In this document: positions 48,504 to 58,539 of the stretch, piece after piece
How the letters are laid out: the number at the start of each line of letters is the position of its first letter
Position numbering within the stretch: the first letter of the stretch is position 1
DNA from: Thauera sedimentorum
GTDB lineage: Bacteria; Pseudomonadota; Gammaproteobacteria; Burkholderiales; Rhodocyclaceae
Direction of reading: 5' to 3'
Assembly: GCF_014489115.1 (NCBI RefSeq)
Contig: NZ_JACTAH010000002.1
Coordinates: 1,537,129 to 1,601,128, forward strand
DNA length: 64,000 nt
The notes under the pieces: generated by a model
Told to the model about the DNA's origin: nothing
Database searches by the model: none
What the model saw: only the letters and a program-made list of their open reading frames with translations
Translations under genes and position numbers: made by a program

Positions 48504-50012
48504 TCAGTTGTTTGCCGTGGGTGCCAGCCGTATCAGAACGTGGCGGGCGTCGCGGTAGTGTTGTTCCAGTCGCGGGCCATATCGCGTCTGCAGGCCTTCA
48601 AGGTCGCGCTCGCGTAGCGCCAGGAAGATGGCATGGTCTCCGTCTGTCAGAGCTGCCAGCTCGTCGCTCGCAATGCTCCGCGCGCCTCCACGGGAATAAT
48701 AGCGTGCCGAGAACGGCAAATCGCCCAACCAATACAAGGAAGCAGCGTCACCGTCCGGCAGCGCCTCCAGCGCATCGACCAGCGGAGCCGCAGACCTGAG
48801 CTGCTCCGGATGCGCCACGAAGTGCAGCCCGATCAAGGTGACCGTCAGAGGCACCGCCATTGCGGCCCCCGGCAACGTCCACGGCTTCGGAGGATGCGCC
48901 AACGCGGGCAGCAGGCCGCGTGCGACAAGGATGGCGAGGAAGGGCAGGCCGGGCAGTACGTAGGTCCACAGGATGTTGCCGGACAGGCTGAAGAACAGGG
49001 CCGGGGCGAAGGCTGCGGGGATCAGCAGGCGCAGGGCGGAGTCGCCGAGGCTGCGGCGCAGGGCGGCGCGCCGGGACGGCGTCAGCAGGCTGCGCCCGAG
49101 CAGCACGGCGCCGACCGGCCCCCAGGGCAGGCTGGCCCACAGCAGGAAGAGCCAGATGGTGCCGCGCGGTTCGTCGTGCGCGCTGCCGTAGAGATCGCCG
49201 GCCCAGCCGGGATCGATGAAGCGGCGCAGGTGCTCGCCCACCAGGAAGTAGTCGAGGAAGCCGGGGGTCTTCAGTTCGGCGGCAACATACCAGGGCACGA
49301 CGATGAGCGCGGTGAGCAGGCTGCCCCGCCACCACGGCAGTGCCCGCCACAGATCCCGCCAGTGGCGTTGCCACAGCCCCCAGGCGAGGACCGGCAGACC
49401 GACCAGCACCACGGCCAGCGGCCCCTTGGCGAGCAGGCCGATGGCCAGGCCGGCGAAGAAGGCCCAGCGCCATCCGGCGGGCGCGCCGGGCTCCATCGAC
49501 AGCGCCAGGGCGACCAGGCTGAGCGTGGTGCCCAGGGTCAGGAAGGGGTCGGTGAGCACCGCGCCGGCGCTGACGAAGGGCAGGGCCATGCTGGCCAGGA
49601 TGAGGACGGTGAGCTGCCCGAGCCGCTCCCCGCCCTGGCGACGGGCCAGTTGCCAGCTGAGCCAGAGGATGCCGAGCATGGCCAGCCAACTCGGCAGGCG
49701 GACCGTGAAGTCGTGCAGGCCGAACAGGTCGATCGCGCCTGCCTGCGCCCAGAAGGACAGCGGCGGTTTGCCCCAGAAGGGCACGCCGGGTTCGAACCAG
49801 GGGGTGATCCAGTCGCCGCTTTCGGCCATCAGGCGGGCGGTTTCCGCGTAGCGCGGCTCGGTGGTGTCGCTCATCGGCAGGAGCGCCATGGTGAGCAGGC
49901 GCAGGGCCATGACCAGCCCTGCCAGCCAGAGCAGGCTGCCGGCGATGCGTGTGCCATGGCTGGCGGCAGGCGCCTGCAGCGAGCGCTCCGGGGACAGGGC
50001 GGCCTCAGGCAT
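48504..50012 (-). CDS. ArnT-like GT83/GT39-type glycosyltransferase
   Basis: A 502-residue polytopic GT-C transferase with about 11-12 membrane helices. The first periplasmic loop carries the family motif DTTEPRYAETARLM, followed by WGKPPLSFW. Such enzymes use undecaprenyl-phosphate-linked sugars (ArnT adds 4-amino-arabinose to lipid A). No arn synthesis genes are nearby, so the donor sugar may differ. It overlaps the GT2 gene by eight bases, and the GtrA/GT2 pair would supply the lipid-linked sugar. The ATG at 50012 fits the family start. Confidence 0.85.
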   Translation of the reverse strand: MPEAALSPERSLQAPAASHGTRIAGSLLWLAGLVMALRLLTMALLPMSDTTEPRYAETARLMAESGDWITPWFEPGVPFWGKPPLSFWAQAGAIDLFGLHDFTVRLPSWLAMLGILWLSWQLARRQGGERLGQLTVLILASMALPFVSAGAVLTDPFLTLGTTLSLVALALSMEPGAPAGWRWAFFAGLAIGLLAKGPLAVVLVGLPVLAWGLWQRHWRDLWRALPWWRGSLLTALIVVPWYVAAELKTPGFLDYFLVGEHLRRFIDPGWAGDLYGSAHDEPRGTIWLFLLWASLPWGPVGAVLLGRSLLTPSRRAALRRSLGDSALRLLIPAAFAPALFFSLSGNILWTYVLPGLPFLAILVARGLLPALAHPPKPWTLPGAAMAVPLTVTLIGLHFVAHPEQLRSAAPLVDALEALPDGDAASLYWLGDLPFSARYYSRGGARSIASDELAALTDGDHAIFLALRERDLEGLQTRYGPRLEQHYRDARHVLIRLAPTANN

Positions 50013-51030
50013 GGCGACGGGCGTTCCAGGGCTGCGCGGCGGTCTGCTCGCAGGCCACCGGGAGGATGCGGCGTTCGTCCTGCAGCAGGTAGAGCGGGCG
50101 CCGCTTGGCTTCGATGTAGGTCTTGCCGACGTACTCGCCAACGATGCCGATGCCCAGCAACTGCACCCCGCCGAGGAAGGCGATCAGCGCCACCAGGGAG
50201 GGGTAGCCGGCCACCGGGTCGCCCAGCAGCAAGGCCTTGACGACGATCCAGGCGCAGAAGGCCGCTCCGGCCAGTGCGGTGAACAGGCCCGCAAGGGTGG
50301 CGAGGCGCAGCGGGGCGACCGAGAAGGAGGTGATGCCTTCCAGCGCAAGGCCGAAGAGCGCTGGCCAGCCCCACTTGCTGCGCCCCGCATGGCGCGCGGC
50401 GCGGTCGTACTGCAGCACCACCGTGGGCAGGCCGACCCAGGCGTAGAGGCCTTTCATGTAACGGTTGCGCTCGGGCAACTGCAGCAGGGCGTCGACCGCG
50501 CGCCGGCTCATCAGGCGGAAGTCGCCGGTATCCACCGCCACCGGGCTGGGGCTCAGGCGCGCCAGCAGGCGGTAGAAGGCGTGGGCGCTGGCGCGTTTCA
50601 GCCAGCTCTCCCCGGCACGGCTGCGGCGCTGCATCTGCACCACGTCGGCGCCGGCCTGCCAGTGTTCGAGCATCTGCGGAATCAGCTCCGGCGGGTCCTG
50701 CAGGTCGGCGTCCAGCACGACGACCGCGGCCCCGCGTGTGGCGGCCAGGCCGGCGCTCATCGCCGCCTCCTTGCCGAAGTTGCGGCTCAGGCGCAGCAGG
50801 CGTAGTTCGCAGTGCTGCGGCCGGGCAGCGGCGAGAAGCTCCGCGGAACCATCGCTGCTGCCGTCGTCGACGAACACCAGTTCGGTGCTCAGCGCCAGCC
50901 GCGCGGCAAGCGCTTCCAGCCGCTGCAGGCAGGCGGGCAGGACTTCGCGCTCGTTGTAGAAGGGAACGACGATGCTCAGGTCGGGCGCGCGCGGGCGTTC
51001 AGCCGGCCGCTTGAGCGGGTGCAGGTTCAT
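50005..51030 (-). CDS. GT2 glycosyltransferase, DPM1/GtrB-like
   Basis: A 341-residue membrane-attached GT2 enzyme: LSIVVPFYNEREVLPACL, the DD motif VFVDDGSSDGS, and the DxD-like VLDADLQDPPELIP. Two C-terminal helices (about 235-265 and 270-300) anchor it. These enzymes move a sugar from a nucleotide donor to undecaprenyl phosphate. It overlaps both gtrA-like (32 bases) and the ArnT-like gene (8 bases), forming a three-gene unit that would make, flip and transfer a sugar to LPS. Confidence 0.88.
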   Translation of the reverse strand: MNLHPLKRPAERPRAPDLSIVVPFYNEREVLPACLQRLEALAARLALSTELVFVDDGSSDGSAELLAAARPQHCELRLLRLSRNFGKEAAMSAGLAATRGAAVVVLDADLQDPPELIPQMLEHWQAGADVVQMQRRSRAGESWLKRASAHAFYRLLARLSPSPVAVDTGDFRLMSRRAVDALLQLPERNRYMKGLYAWVGLPTVVLQYDRAARHAGRSKWGWPALFGLALEGITSFSVAPLRLATLAGLFTALAGAAFCAWIVVKALLLGDPVAGYPSLVALIAFLGGVQLLGIGIVGEYVGKTYIEAKRRPLYLLQDERRILPVACEQTAAQPWNARRHA

Positions 51031-51424
51031 GGAAGACCATCCTCGCGTAGAGCAGGTAATTGAGTGCGGCCACGGCCACCGTGGTGAGCGCCTGCGCGGT
51101 GGGCGCAGCCAGGGCGACCGGGCCGTGCAGCAGGGCGAAGAGCAGCAGATTGGCCAGCCAGCCGACGGCGCAGGCGGCCAGGTAGCGCGGCAGCGCGCTG
51201 CCATGGGCGCGGGTGCTGGAGAAGGTGTGCCTGTGCTGCAGGGGGTAGTTGAGCGCGGCCCCGGCCAGCGCGCCCAGCGCGGTGGCCAGCCGGGCATCGC
51301 TGCCGACGGCGATCAAAGCGGCCATGCAGGCCCAGTGGAGCAGCGTGGCGGCGATACCGGCGGCAGCGAAGCGCGCGGCGCGAGCCGCGCGGGCGAAGAC
51401 GCTGGGTGCGTAGGTGTGGGCCAT
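50999..51424 (-). CDS. GtrA-like lipid-linked sugar flippase
   Basis: A 141-residue protein with four membrane helices and the GtrA pattern: FARAARAARFAAAGIAATLLHW, then ALNYPLQHRHTF and LNYLLYARMVF near the C-terminus. GtrA family members are thought to flip undecaprenyl-phosphate sugars across the inner membrane. It is the first gene of the glycosyltransferase unit. An in-frame GTG at 51433 would add three residues. A paired hexamer (51471-51487) lies 47 bases upstream. Confidence 0.87.
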   Translation of the reverse strand: MAHTYAPSVFARAARAARFAAAGIAATLLHWACMAALIAVGSDARLATALGALAGAALNYPLQHRHTFSSTRAHGSALPRYLAACAVGWLANLLLFALLHGPVALAAPTAQALTTVAVAALNYLLYARMVFHEPAPAQAAG

Positions 51425-51470
51425 GGCCCGCACTCTAGGGCTGCCGGTGTCGGCGAAATGTCGGCGAGGC

Positions 51471-51487
51471 GTTAAGAAAACGTGAAG
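51471..51487 (-). promoter_or_regulatory. paired hexamers upstream of gtrA, candidate ColR/PmrA-type box
   Basis: Read on the minus strand, CTTCAC-N5-CTTAAC (plus strand GTTAAG, AAAAC, GTGAAG). The two half-sites are 11 bp apart like the PmrA box, and GTGAAG recurs twice in the array at 47733-47771. The position, 47-63 bases before the gtrA ATG, suits activation. Confidence 0.5.
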
Positions 51488-51520
51488 GCAGGGTTCTGCG
51501 CTGCCGTGCCGCAGCGGGGC

Positions 51521-51820
51521 TCAGACGTCGGGCAGGATGTGAAAACCGGTGTCCTGCGGGCCGTCGGCGGCGCTGATCTCGATGCGCTCGACCTGGGCGT
51601 TGGGCGGACCCTGGTAGGCCCAGTCGATGAAGCGTTCGATGGCTTCCTCGGGGCCAGCCACCAAGGCTTCGACGCTGCCGTCGCGCAGGTTGCGGGCCCA
51701 GCCGTGCAGGGCGAGGCGGTCGGCCTCCGCCTTGGCGCTGGCGCGGTACCACACGCCCTGGACGCGGCCGACGATGAGCAGGCGGCGGCTGATGCCGGCG
51801 GTGGATGAGGTGTCAGACAT
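51521..51820 (-). CDS. acyP: acylphosphatase
   Basis: A 99-residue cytosolic enzyme that hydrolyses carboxyl-phosphate bonds. The family motif GRVQGVWYRASAKAEADRL is present with the catalytic arginine (YRASA) and asparagine (ARNLRDGSVE, W-A-R-N-x-x-D-G-S-V). Length is normal. The start overlaps the sulP stop by eight bases, so the two are probably cotranscribed. Confidence 0.93.
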   Translation of the reverse strand: MSDTSSTAGISRRLLIVGRVQGVWYRASAKAEADRLALHGWARNLRDGSVEALVAGPEEAIERFIDWAYQGPPNAQVERIEISAADGPQDTGFHILPDV

Positions 51821-53504
51821 AGGAGATCTCCGGGTCGTGGCCGTCGAGTTGCTGGGCGCGGATCAGCGCTTCGGTGAGATTGGCCGCGACGTTGTGCTCG
51901 CCCAGCGTGTCGAGGAAGCCCGAGCGGAACACCAGCGAGCCGGGCTGCGAGTTGAGGTCGCAGAGGATCAGTTCCGCGCCGCGCTTGTCGAGGTTGCGCT
52001 GCAGGGTCTGCAGGATGTCCAGCCCGGTGGTGTCGATGCTGATCACCTTGCCCATGTCGAGAATGACCACGTCCGGGTGGCCGTGTTGCATCAGCAGCAG
52101 GTTTTCCAGCTTGTTGGCGGCGCCGAAGAACAGGCTGCCGTACATCCGGTAGGCGAGGATGCGCGGACCGCCGTCGGCGCGTGACAGCGCCTGCACGCCG
52201 TAGTGGTCTTCCAGCGGGATGCGCTCGATGCGGGTGAGGTCGGACATGCGGTAGATGAAGAACAGGCTGGCCAGCGCCAGGCCGATCTCCACCGCCAGGG
52301 TGAGGTCGAAGAGTACGGTGATCAGGAAGGTGCCGAGCAGGATGGTGCGGTACTGCACCGAGAAGCGCGCCAGCTCCCGGGGCGCGAAGGCATGCCATTC
52401 GCCCATGTTGATCGACACCACCACGACGATGGCCGACAGGGTGGCCAGCGGGATGTGGCTGGCCAGCGGCGCGAGCGCCAGCACCACCGCGAGCAGCACG
52501 CCGGCGTGGATCATGCCGGCCACCGGGGTGCGCCCGCCGGTGCGGATGTTGGTTGCGGTGCGGGCGATCGCGCCGGTGGCGGCGAAGCCGCCGAACAGCG
52601 GCGCGGCGATGTTGGCCACACCCTGGGCCATCAGCTCCTGGTTGGGGTCGTGGCGGTCGTCGATCTGGCTGTCGGCGACGCGCGCCGAGAGCAGCGATTC
52701 GATGGCGCCCAGCAGCGCGATGGTGAGCGCCGGGGCGATCAGCTTGCCCAGGGTGCCGAGCGAGAGATCCGGCAGGCCGAAGTCCGGCAGGCTTTGCGGA
52801 ATGCCGCCGAAGCGGCTGCCGATGGTGTCCACCGGCAGGGCCAGGAGCGCATTCAGCGCGGTGGCGATGATCAGCACCGCCAGCGGGCCGGGCAGGCGGC
52901 GCATCCATGCGAAGTGCGTGGCGGCCAGGCGGTTCCAGCCGAGCAGCACCGCGAGCGAGGCCACTGCAAGCAGCACGGTGGGCAGCTGGATGGTGTGCAG
53001 ATGGGCGGCCAGCGTCTGCATCTTGGCGAAGAACTCGCCCGGCAACTGCTCGATCTGCAGACCAAGGAAGTCCTTGATCTGCGAGATGAAGATCACCACC
53101 GCGATGCCGTTGGTGAAGCCGATCACCACCGACAGCGGGATGAAGCGGATCATGTTGCCGAGCCGGAAGGCGCCCATGGCCAGCAGCATCACGCCGGACA
53201 TCATGGTGGCGACCAGCAGGTTGGCCACCCCGTAGTCGACGACGATGGCGTAGATGATGGGGATGAAGGCGCCGGTGGGGCCGCCGATCTGCACCCGCGA
53301 GCCACCGAGCAGCGAAATCAGCAGACCGGCGACGATGGCGGTCCAGATGCCGGCGGCCGGGCTCATGCCCGAGGCGATGGCGAAGGCCATGGCCAGCGGC
53401 AGGGCGAGCACGCCGACGGTGATGCCGGCCGACAGGTCGGCGGCAAACCCTGCCCGGTCGTAGCCGGGCAGGGTGTCAAGCAGTTTGGGGCGGAACGAAA
53501 CCAT
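51813..53504 (-). CDS. SulP-family anion transporter with STAS domain
   Basis: A 563-residue SLC26/SulP transporter: ten or more membrane helices (about 25-430; GLLISLLGGSRVQIGGPTGAFI, the family signature near helices 2-3) and a C-terminal cytoplasmic STAS domain (about 440-555) with VILDMGKVISIDTTGLDIL. SulP proteins carry sulfate, bicarbonate or other anions; the substrate here is not evident. The downstream acylphosphatase overlaps by eight bases. Confidence 0.9.
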   Translation of the reverse strand: MVSFRPKLLDTLPGYDRAGFAADLSAGITVGVLALPLAMAFAIASGMSPAAGIWTAIVAGLLISLLGGSRVQIGGPTGAFIPIIYAIVVDYGVANLLVATMMSGVMLLAMGAFRLGNMIRFIPLSVVIGFTNGIAVVIFISQIKDFLGLQIEQLPGEFFAKMQTLAAHLHTIQLPTVLLAVASLAVLLGWNRLAATHFAWMRRLPGPLAVLIIATALNALLALPVDTIGSRFGGIPQSLPDFGLPDLSLGTLGKLIAPALTIALLGAIESLLSARVADSQIDDRHDPNQELMAQGVANIAAPLFGGFAATGAIARTATNIRTGGRTPVAGMIHAGVLLAVVLALAPLASHIPLATLSAIVVVVSINMGEWHAFAPRELARFSVQYRTILLGTFLITVLFDLTLAVEIGLALASLFFIYRMSDLTRIERIPLEDHYGVQALSRADGGPRILAYRMYGSLFFGAANKLENLLLMQHGHPDVVILDMGKVISIDTTGLDILQTLQRNLDKRGAELILCDLNSQPGSLVFRSGFLDTLGEHNVAANLTEALIRAQQLDGHDPEISYV

Positions 53505-53629
53505 GGTGCCTCCTGAACGTTTCCAGCGGGATGCGCATGCACACGACGGCGGGGCGGACGACGAGTCGTCCGAAGCCGTTGCGTTGATGCGCGATCCAGC
53601 GCTTGGAAATGGTCAGGGGCATGGGCGGC

Positions 53630-55801
53630 TTACTTGACCCGCATGCCGGGCGCGGCGCCCACGTCCGGCGACAGGATGTAGAGGCCGCCGGTCTTGCCGT
53701 CCGGGTCGGAGGCGGCCAGCACCATGCCTTCGCTCAGGCCGAACTTCATCTTGCGCGGCGCGAGGTTGGCCACCATCACGGTGAGGCGGCCGACCAGCGC
53801 GGCCGGGTCGTAGGCCGACTTGATGCCGGCGAACACTTGGCGCGGCTTCGGGTTGCCGGCCTCGTCGGTCTCGCCGATGTCGAGGGACAGGCGGATCAGC
53901 TTGTCGGCGCCCTCGACATGCTGGGCATCGACGATCTTCGCGATACGCAGGTCGACCTTGGTGAAGTCGTCGATGGAGATGTGTTCCTTCGCCGTTTCGG
54001 CCGTCTGCGCGGCGTGCTGCTGCTTTTCCGCATGGCGCTGTTGCGAGCTCGCGGCCTTGGCGGTTTCCGCCGGCTTCGAGGTGGCTGCCGCGGCAGCCGG
54101 GGCGAGCGATTCGCGGTTGGCTTCCAGCAACGCGTCGATCTGCTTGCGTTCCACCCGGGTCATCAGGTGCTGGTAGGCCTTGATGGTGTGGCCCGCGGGC
54201 AGCGGATGCCAGCCGGCGTTCCAGGTCAGTGGCTCGATGGCGAGGAAGGCTTCAACCTGTTCGGCGAGCGCCGGCAGCACCGGCTTGAGATACAGGGTGA
54301 GGTCGCGGAACAGGGTCAGCGCGGTGCTGCACACCGTGTGCAGCTGCGCCTCCTGGCCTTCCTGCTTGGCCAGTTCCCAGGGCTTGTGGTCGTTCACGTA
54401 CTGGTTGGCCATGTCGGCGAGACGCATGATCTCGCGCAGCGCGCGGCCGTAGTCGCGTTCCTCGTAGGCGCGGGCGATGATCGCCGCCTCGAAGGCGGTC
54501 TCGAACTCGCCGGTGGCGCGCGGGTCGCTGGCGCCCAGCTTGCCGTCGAAGCGCTTGGCGATGAACCCCGCGCAGCGGCTGGCGATGTTCACGTACTTGC
54601 CGACCAGGTCGGAATTGACCTTGGCGATCAGGTCGTCGAGGTTGAGGTCGACGTCCTCCATGGTGCCGTTGGATTTGGCGGCAAAGTAGTAGCGCAGCCA
54701 CTCGGGGTTGAGCTTCTGCTCGACGTAGGAGTGCGCGGTGATGAAGGTGCCGCGGCTCTTGCTCATCTTGGCGCCGTCCACGGTCAGGAAACCGTTCACG
54801 CACAGCTGGCTGGGCGTGCGATAGCCGGCGAACTTCAGCATCGCCGGCCAGAACAGGGCGTGGAAGTAGAGGATGTCCTTGCCGATGAAGTGCACCATTT
54901 CGGTACCGGCGGCCTCGGCGCGCGCGGCGTCGGTGTAGTCCTCCACCGTGATGTCGCCGCGCTTCTCGGCATGATGGCGGAAGCTGGCGAGGTAGCCGAT
55001 CGGCGCATCCAGCCAGACGTAGAAGTACTTGCCCGGCGCGCCGGGGATCTCGAAGCCGAAATAGGGCGCGTCGCGCGAGATGTCCCAGTCGGAGAGCTTG
55101 TTCTCGCCTTCCTCGCCCAGCCATTCCTTCATCTTGTTGGCCGCTTCCGCCTGCAGGCGGCGCTGCCCGGCGGCGTTGCTGCCGCGCGTCCACTCGCGCA
55201 GGAAGGCCACCGCGCGCTCGTCGGAGAGGCGGAAGAAGTAGTGCTCGGAGGTGCGCAGCTCGGGCTTGGCGCCGGACACCGCGGAATAGGGGTTCTTAAG
55301 CTCGGTGGGGGCGTAGGCCGCGCCGCACACCTCGCAGTTGTCGCCGTACTGGTCGGTAGCCCCGCACTTGGGGCATTCGCCCTTGATGAAGCGGTCCGGC
55401 AGGAACATGTTCTTGACCGGGTCGTAGTACTGCTCGATGGCGCGGGTGTCGATCAGTTCGGCAGACTTCAGCTTGCCGTAGATGTCTTCCGCGTAGGCGC
55501 GGTTCTCCGGGCTGTGGGTGGAGTGGTAATGGTCGAAGGCCACGCCGAAGGCGGTGAAGTCGCGCAGGTGCTCGCCATGCACGCGGGCGATGAGCTGCTC
55601 GGGGGTGATGCCTTCCTTCTCGGCGCGCAGCATCACCGGCGTGCCGTGGGTGTCGTCCGCGCACACGTAGTGCACCGTGTTGCCGCGCATGCGCTGGTAT
55701 CGCACCCAGATGTCGGCCTGGATGTAGCCCACCAGGTGGCCGAGGTGGATGTCGCCGTTGGCGTAGGGCAGGGCGTTGGTGACGAGGATCTTGCGGGACA
55801 T
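53630..55801 (-). CDS. metG: methionyl-tRNA synthetase
   Basis: A 723-residue class I enzyme. HIGH is HLGH in [14 protein letters not shown] zinc knuckle with [18 protein letters not shown] is present, and KMSKS occurs as [12 protein letters not shown] Lys/Ala/Gln-rich linker (about 590-620) leads to the C-terminal EMAPII-type tRNA-binding domain (about 625-723; [15 protein letters not shown]), typical of dimeric MetG. The ATG at 55801 gives the usual [16 protein letters not shown] start. It is probably monocistronic. Confidence 0.96.
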   Translation of the reverse strand: MSRKILVTNALPYANGDIHLGHLVGYIQADIWVRYQRMRGNTVHYVCADDTHGTPVMLRAEKEGITPEQLIARVHGEHLRDFTAFGVAFDHYHSTHSPENRAYAEDIYGKLKSAELIDTRAIEQYYDPVKNMFLPDRFIKGECPKCGATDQYGDNCEVCGAAYAPTELKNPYSAVSGAKPELRTSEHYFFRLSDERAVAFLREWTRGSNAAGQRRLQAEAANKMKEWLGEEGENKLSDWDISRDAPYFGFEIPGAPGKYFYVWLDAPIGYLASFRHHAEKRGDITVEDYTDAARAEAAGTEMVHFIGKDILYFHALFWPAMLKFAGYRTPSQLCVNGFLTVDGAKMSKSRGTFITAHSYVEQKLNPEWLRYYFAAKSNGTMEDVDLNLDDLIAKVNSDLVGKYVNIASRCAGFIAKRFDGKLGASDPRATGEFETAFEAAIIARAYEERDYGRALREIMRLADMANQYVNDHKPWELAKQEGQEAQLHTVCSTALTLFRDLTLYLKPVLPALAEQVEAFLAIEPLTWNAGWHPLPAGHTIKAYQHLMTRVERKQIDALLEANRESLAPAAAAATSKPAETAKAASSQQRHAEKQQHAAQTAETAKEHISIDDFTKVDLRIAKIVDAQHVEGADKLIRLSLDIGETDEAGNPKPRQVFAGIKSAYDPAALVGRLTVMVANLAPRKMKFGLSEGMVLAASDPDGKTGGLYILSPDVGAAPGMRVK

Positions 55802-55867
55802 GATGTAGGGGCCGGGCGAAAAACGAAATTTTAGCAAACGCCGACGCCCTTACACCGACGATTGTGG

Positions 55868-55891
55868 CGTAGGAGCGGCAGCCGCCGCGAT
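55868..55891. repeat. single REP-like unit (TAGGAGCGGC family)
   Basis: CGTAGGAGCGGCAGCCGCCGCG matches the start of the REP pair at 14465-14538 but occurs alone, between metG and the OmpA-like gene. It carries a small internal hairpin (GCGGC, AGCC, GCCGC). Confidence 0.6.
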
Positions 55892-55925
55892 GGAGCGGCG
55901 GTTTCCTGCGGGACCGGTCCTGTGC

Positions 55926-56483
55926 CTAATAAAGCGGGCGCAGGATCAGTTCGACCCGGCGGTTGGCCGCCTGCCCGGCCGGGGTACCGTTGTCGGCGAT
56001 CGGTTCGCTCTCGCCGCGGCCGTCTGCCGACAGCCTGAGCAGGGCGATGCCACGGCTGCGCAGGAACTCGACGACGGCTTCCGCGCGGGCGATCGACAGG
56101 CGCAGGTTGTGCAGTTCGCTGCCCATGCTGTCGGTGTGGCCGACCACATCCACGGCCGCCAGCGCCTGCGCCTGCAGCGCGGGGACCAGCTTCTGCAGCG
56201 TGGCGGCGAGTGCCGGGCGGGGCTCGGTCTGGTTCGGGGCGAAGCCGTCGGCCGCCGGTATGCGCACCAGCAGGCTGCCGTCCGGGCGCGTCTGCACGGC
56301 GGTGCCCGGCAGCTTGCCGATGTCCGCTTCGAGCGCGGCGCGCACGGCCGGCCAGTCGATCGCGGGCCGCGCCTGGGCGGCTTCGCGGCTGCCCGCCCCC
56401 GCGGGGGCGCTGCCTTGCGTGGCACAGCCGGCGAGCAGGACGGCGCAGACGAGGGCGGAGGTCAGCAGGCGGGCGTTGTGCAT
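55926..56483 (-). CDS. OmpA-family peptidoglycan-binding lipoprotein
   Basis: A 185-residue lipoprotein: signal with lipobox LLAGC (C20), a variable 60-residue linker, and an OmpA C-terminal domain (about 85-185) with VVGHTDSMGSELHNLRLSIARA and NRRVELILRPLY, the peptidoglycan-binding motif set. It likely anchors the outer membrane to the cell wall. It is divergent from apbC across about 165 bp. Confidence 0.9.
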   Translation of the reverse strand: MHNARLLTSALVCAVLLAGCATQGSAPAGAGSREAAQARPAIDWPAVRAALEADIGKLPGTAVQTRPDGSLLVRIPAADGFAPNQTEPRPALAATLQKLVPALQAQALAAVDVVGHTDSMGSELHNLRLSIARAEAVVEFLRSRGIALLRLSADGRGESEPIADNGTPAGQAANRRVELILRPLY

Positions 56484-56649
56484 GGTGTGCGGGCTGCAAT
56501 TGGCTGGTGGGCGGCGATCTTACCCGCTTCGCGGCGGGGAGAAAAAACCCTGCGAACCAAGAGGGTGAGTGCACCGTGGCGCTCCGGTATCATTTTGCGC
56601 AGCGAGCCTGCCGCAGGCGGGGCTCCCCCGACACAGAGGACAGAACAAA

Positions 56650-57741
56650 ATGAGCGTGAGCGTCGAGAACGTCAACGAGGCACTGAAATCGGTGCTCGAT
56701 CCGAATACCGGCAAGGACTTCGTCACCGGCCGCTGTATCCGCAACCTGTCGGTCGATGGCGGCACGGTCCGCTTCGGCGTGGAGCTCGGCTATCCGGCGC
56801 GGAGCCAGACCGAACTGGTCCGCAAGCTGGTCACCGACGCGGTGGCCGCGTTGCCGGGCGTGACCGCGGTCGAGGCGGACGTGTACTGCAAGATCGTCGC
56901 GCATGCGGTGCAGCATGGCGTGAAGTTGCTCTCCGGGGTGAAGAACATCATCGCCGTGGCTTCCGGCAAGGGCGGCGTGGGCAAGAGCACCACCTCGGTG
57001 AACCTGGCGCTGGCATTGGCCGCCGAGGGCGCGCGGGTGGGCATCCTGGATGCCGACATCTACGGGCCGTCGCAGCCGCAGATGCTGGGCATCGGCAACG
57101 AGCGCCCGCAATCGCTGGACGGCAAGAGCATGGAGCCGCTGGAGGCGCACGGCATCCAGGCGATGTCGATCGGCTTCCTGGTGGACCAGGAGACGCCGAT
57201 GGTGTGGCGCGGGCCGATGGCTACCCAGGCGCTCAACCAGTTGCTCAAGGACACCAACTGGAAGGACCTCGACTACCTGGTCATCGACATGCCGCCGGGC
57301 ACCGGCGACATCCAGCTGACCCTGTCGCAGCAGGTGCCGGTGACCGGCGCGGTGATCGTCACCACGCCGCAGGACATCGCGCTGCTCGACGCGCGCAAGG
57401 GCATCAAGATGTTCGAGAAGGTCGGCGTGCCGGTGGTCGGCGTGGTGGAGAATATGAGCATCCACATCTGTTCCAAGTGCGGCCACGAGGAGCACATCTT
57501 CGGCACTGGCGGCGGGCAGAAGCTGTGCGCCGACTACGACATCCCCTTCCTCGGCGCCCTGCCGCTGGACCTGCAGATCCGCCAGGAGGCCGACGGCGGC
57601 ACGCCCACGGTGGCCGCCGACCCGGACGGCCGCATCGCCGCGATCTACCGCGAGATCGCGCGCAAGGTGGCGGTGCGGGTGGCCGAGAAGGCCAAGGACA
57701 TGACCCACAAGTTCCCCAGCATCGTGGTGCAGAACACCTGA
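56650..57741 (+). CDS. apbC: iron-sulfur cluster carrier protein ApbC/Mrp
   Basis: A 363-residue P-loop ATPase that carries Fe-S clusters to target proteins. An N-terminal FeS-assembly (DUF59) domain (about 1-90) precedes the Walker [15 protein letters not shown], the motif [11 protein letters not shown], the Walker B-like [12 protein letters not shown] and the cluster-binding CSKCGH (CxxC). The ATG at 56650 fits the family; the frame upstream is open but not coding-like. Confidence 0.95.
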   Translation: MSVSVENVNEALKSVLDPNTGKDFVTGRCIRNLSVDGGTVRFGVELGYPARSQTELVRKLVTDAVAALPGVTAVEADVYCKIVAHAVQHGVKLLSGVKNIIAVASGKGGVGKSTTSVNLALALAAEGARVGILDADIYGPSQPQMLGIGNERPQSLDGKSMEPLEAHGIQAMSIGFLVDQETPMVWRGPMATQALNQLLKDTNWKDLDYLVIDMPPGTGDIQLTLSQQVPVTGAVIVTTPQDIALLDARKGIKMFEKVGVPVVGVVENMSIHICSKCGHEEHIFGTGGGQKLCADYDIPFLGALPLDLQIRQEADGGTPTVAADPDGRIAAIYREIARKVAVRVAEKAKDMTHKFPSIVVQNT

Positions 57742-57751
57742 GCGCAGCCCG

Positions 57752-57789
57752 GCGGGGCGCGGCCTGCGCGGCGCCCCGCACTGTCCCTT
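57752..57789 (+). terminator. possible terminator after apbC
   Basis: GCGGGGCGC and GCGCCCCGC (57752-57760 and 57771-57779) pair around a 10-base loop, followed by ACTGTCCCTTT. The T-run is weak, so the role is uncertain. Confidence 0.45.
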
Positions 57790-57874
57790 TCGAATCGGCG
57801 GCGCTTGTCCTACACTACGCGGATTTTTCACCGCCGGCCCAGGTGCCGGACAGGCAGCCAAGGAACCGCGCCCG

Positions 57875-58441
57875 ATGTCCATCAAGTCCGACAAGTGGAT
57901 CCGCCGCATGGCGGAACAGCACGGCATGATCGAGCCGTTTGCACCGGAGCTGGTGCGCAACAACGAGCACGGCAAGATCGTCTCCTACGGCACCTCGAGC
58001 TACGGCTACGACGTGCGCTGCGCCAACGAATTCAAGATCTTCACCAACATCAACTCGACCATCGTCGACCCCAAGGATTTCGACTCGGGCAACTTCGTCG
58101 ATTTCACCGGCGACGTGTGCATCATCCCGCCGAACTCCTTCGCGCTGGCGCGCACCGTCGAGTATTTCCGCATTCCGCGCAGCGTGCTCACCGTGTGCCT
58201 GGGCAAGAGCACCTACGCACGCTGCGGCATCATCGTTAATGTCACCCCGCTGGAGCCCGAGTGGGAAGGCCACGTGACCCTGGAGTTCTCCAACACCACA
58301 CCGCTGCCGGCCAAGATCTACGCCAACGAAGGCGTGGCGCAGATGCTGTTCTTCGAGTCGGACGAAGTGTGCGAGACCTCCTACAAGGATCGTGGCGGCA
58401 AGTATTTCGGCCAGACCGGCGTGACCCTGCCCAAGATCTGA
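57875..58441 (+). CDS. dcd: dCTP deaminase
   Basis: Dcd deaminates dCTP to dUTP, feeding thymidylate synthesis (thyA lies 3 kb downstream). The 188-residue protein has [16 protein letters not shown] near the N-terminus, the nucleotide-binding [32 protein letters not shown] region (only parts quoted), and the C-terminal [13 protein letters not shown]. Length is normal. A terminator follows at 58468-58496. Confidence 0.96.
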   Translation: MSIKSDKWIRRMAEQHGMIEPFAPELVRNNEHGKIVSYGTSSYGYDVRCANEFKIFTNINSTIVDPKDFDSGNFVDFTGDVCIIPPNSFALARTVEYFRIPRSVLTVCLGKSTYARCGIIVNVTPLEPEWEGHVTLEFSNTTPLPAKIYANEGVAQMLFFESDEVCETSYKDRGGKYFGQTGVTLPKI

Positions 58442-58467
58442 GGCAGCCACGGAACGGGTGATTCTAC

Positions 58468-58496
58468 GAGGGCCGCTTGCCGGCCCTCTGTGCTTT
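58468..58496 (+). terminator. Rho-independent terminator after dcd
   Basis: GAGGGCCG and CGGCCCTC pair around the loop CTTGC, followed by TGTGCTTTT. It lies between dcd and the decarboxylase gene on the same strand. Confidence 0.75.
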
Positions 58497-58539
58497 TCGG
58501 CAGCAGGCGGCCGTCACGCGGCGGCAACCACCACACGGG

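Noticed and set aside
53603..55834. 743-codon plus-strand frame opposite metG
   Set aside because: Shadow of the MetG gene, whose motifs and start are unambiguous on the minus strand.
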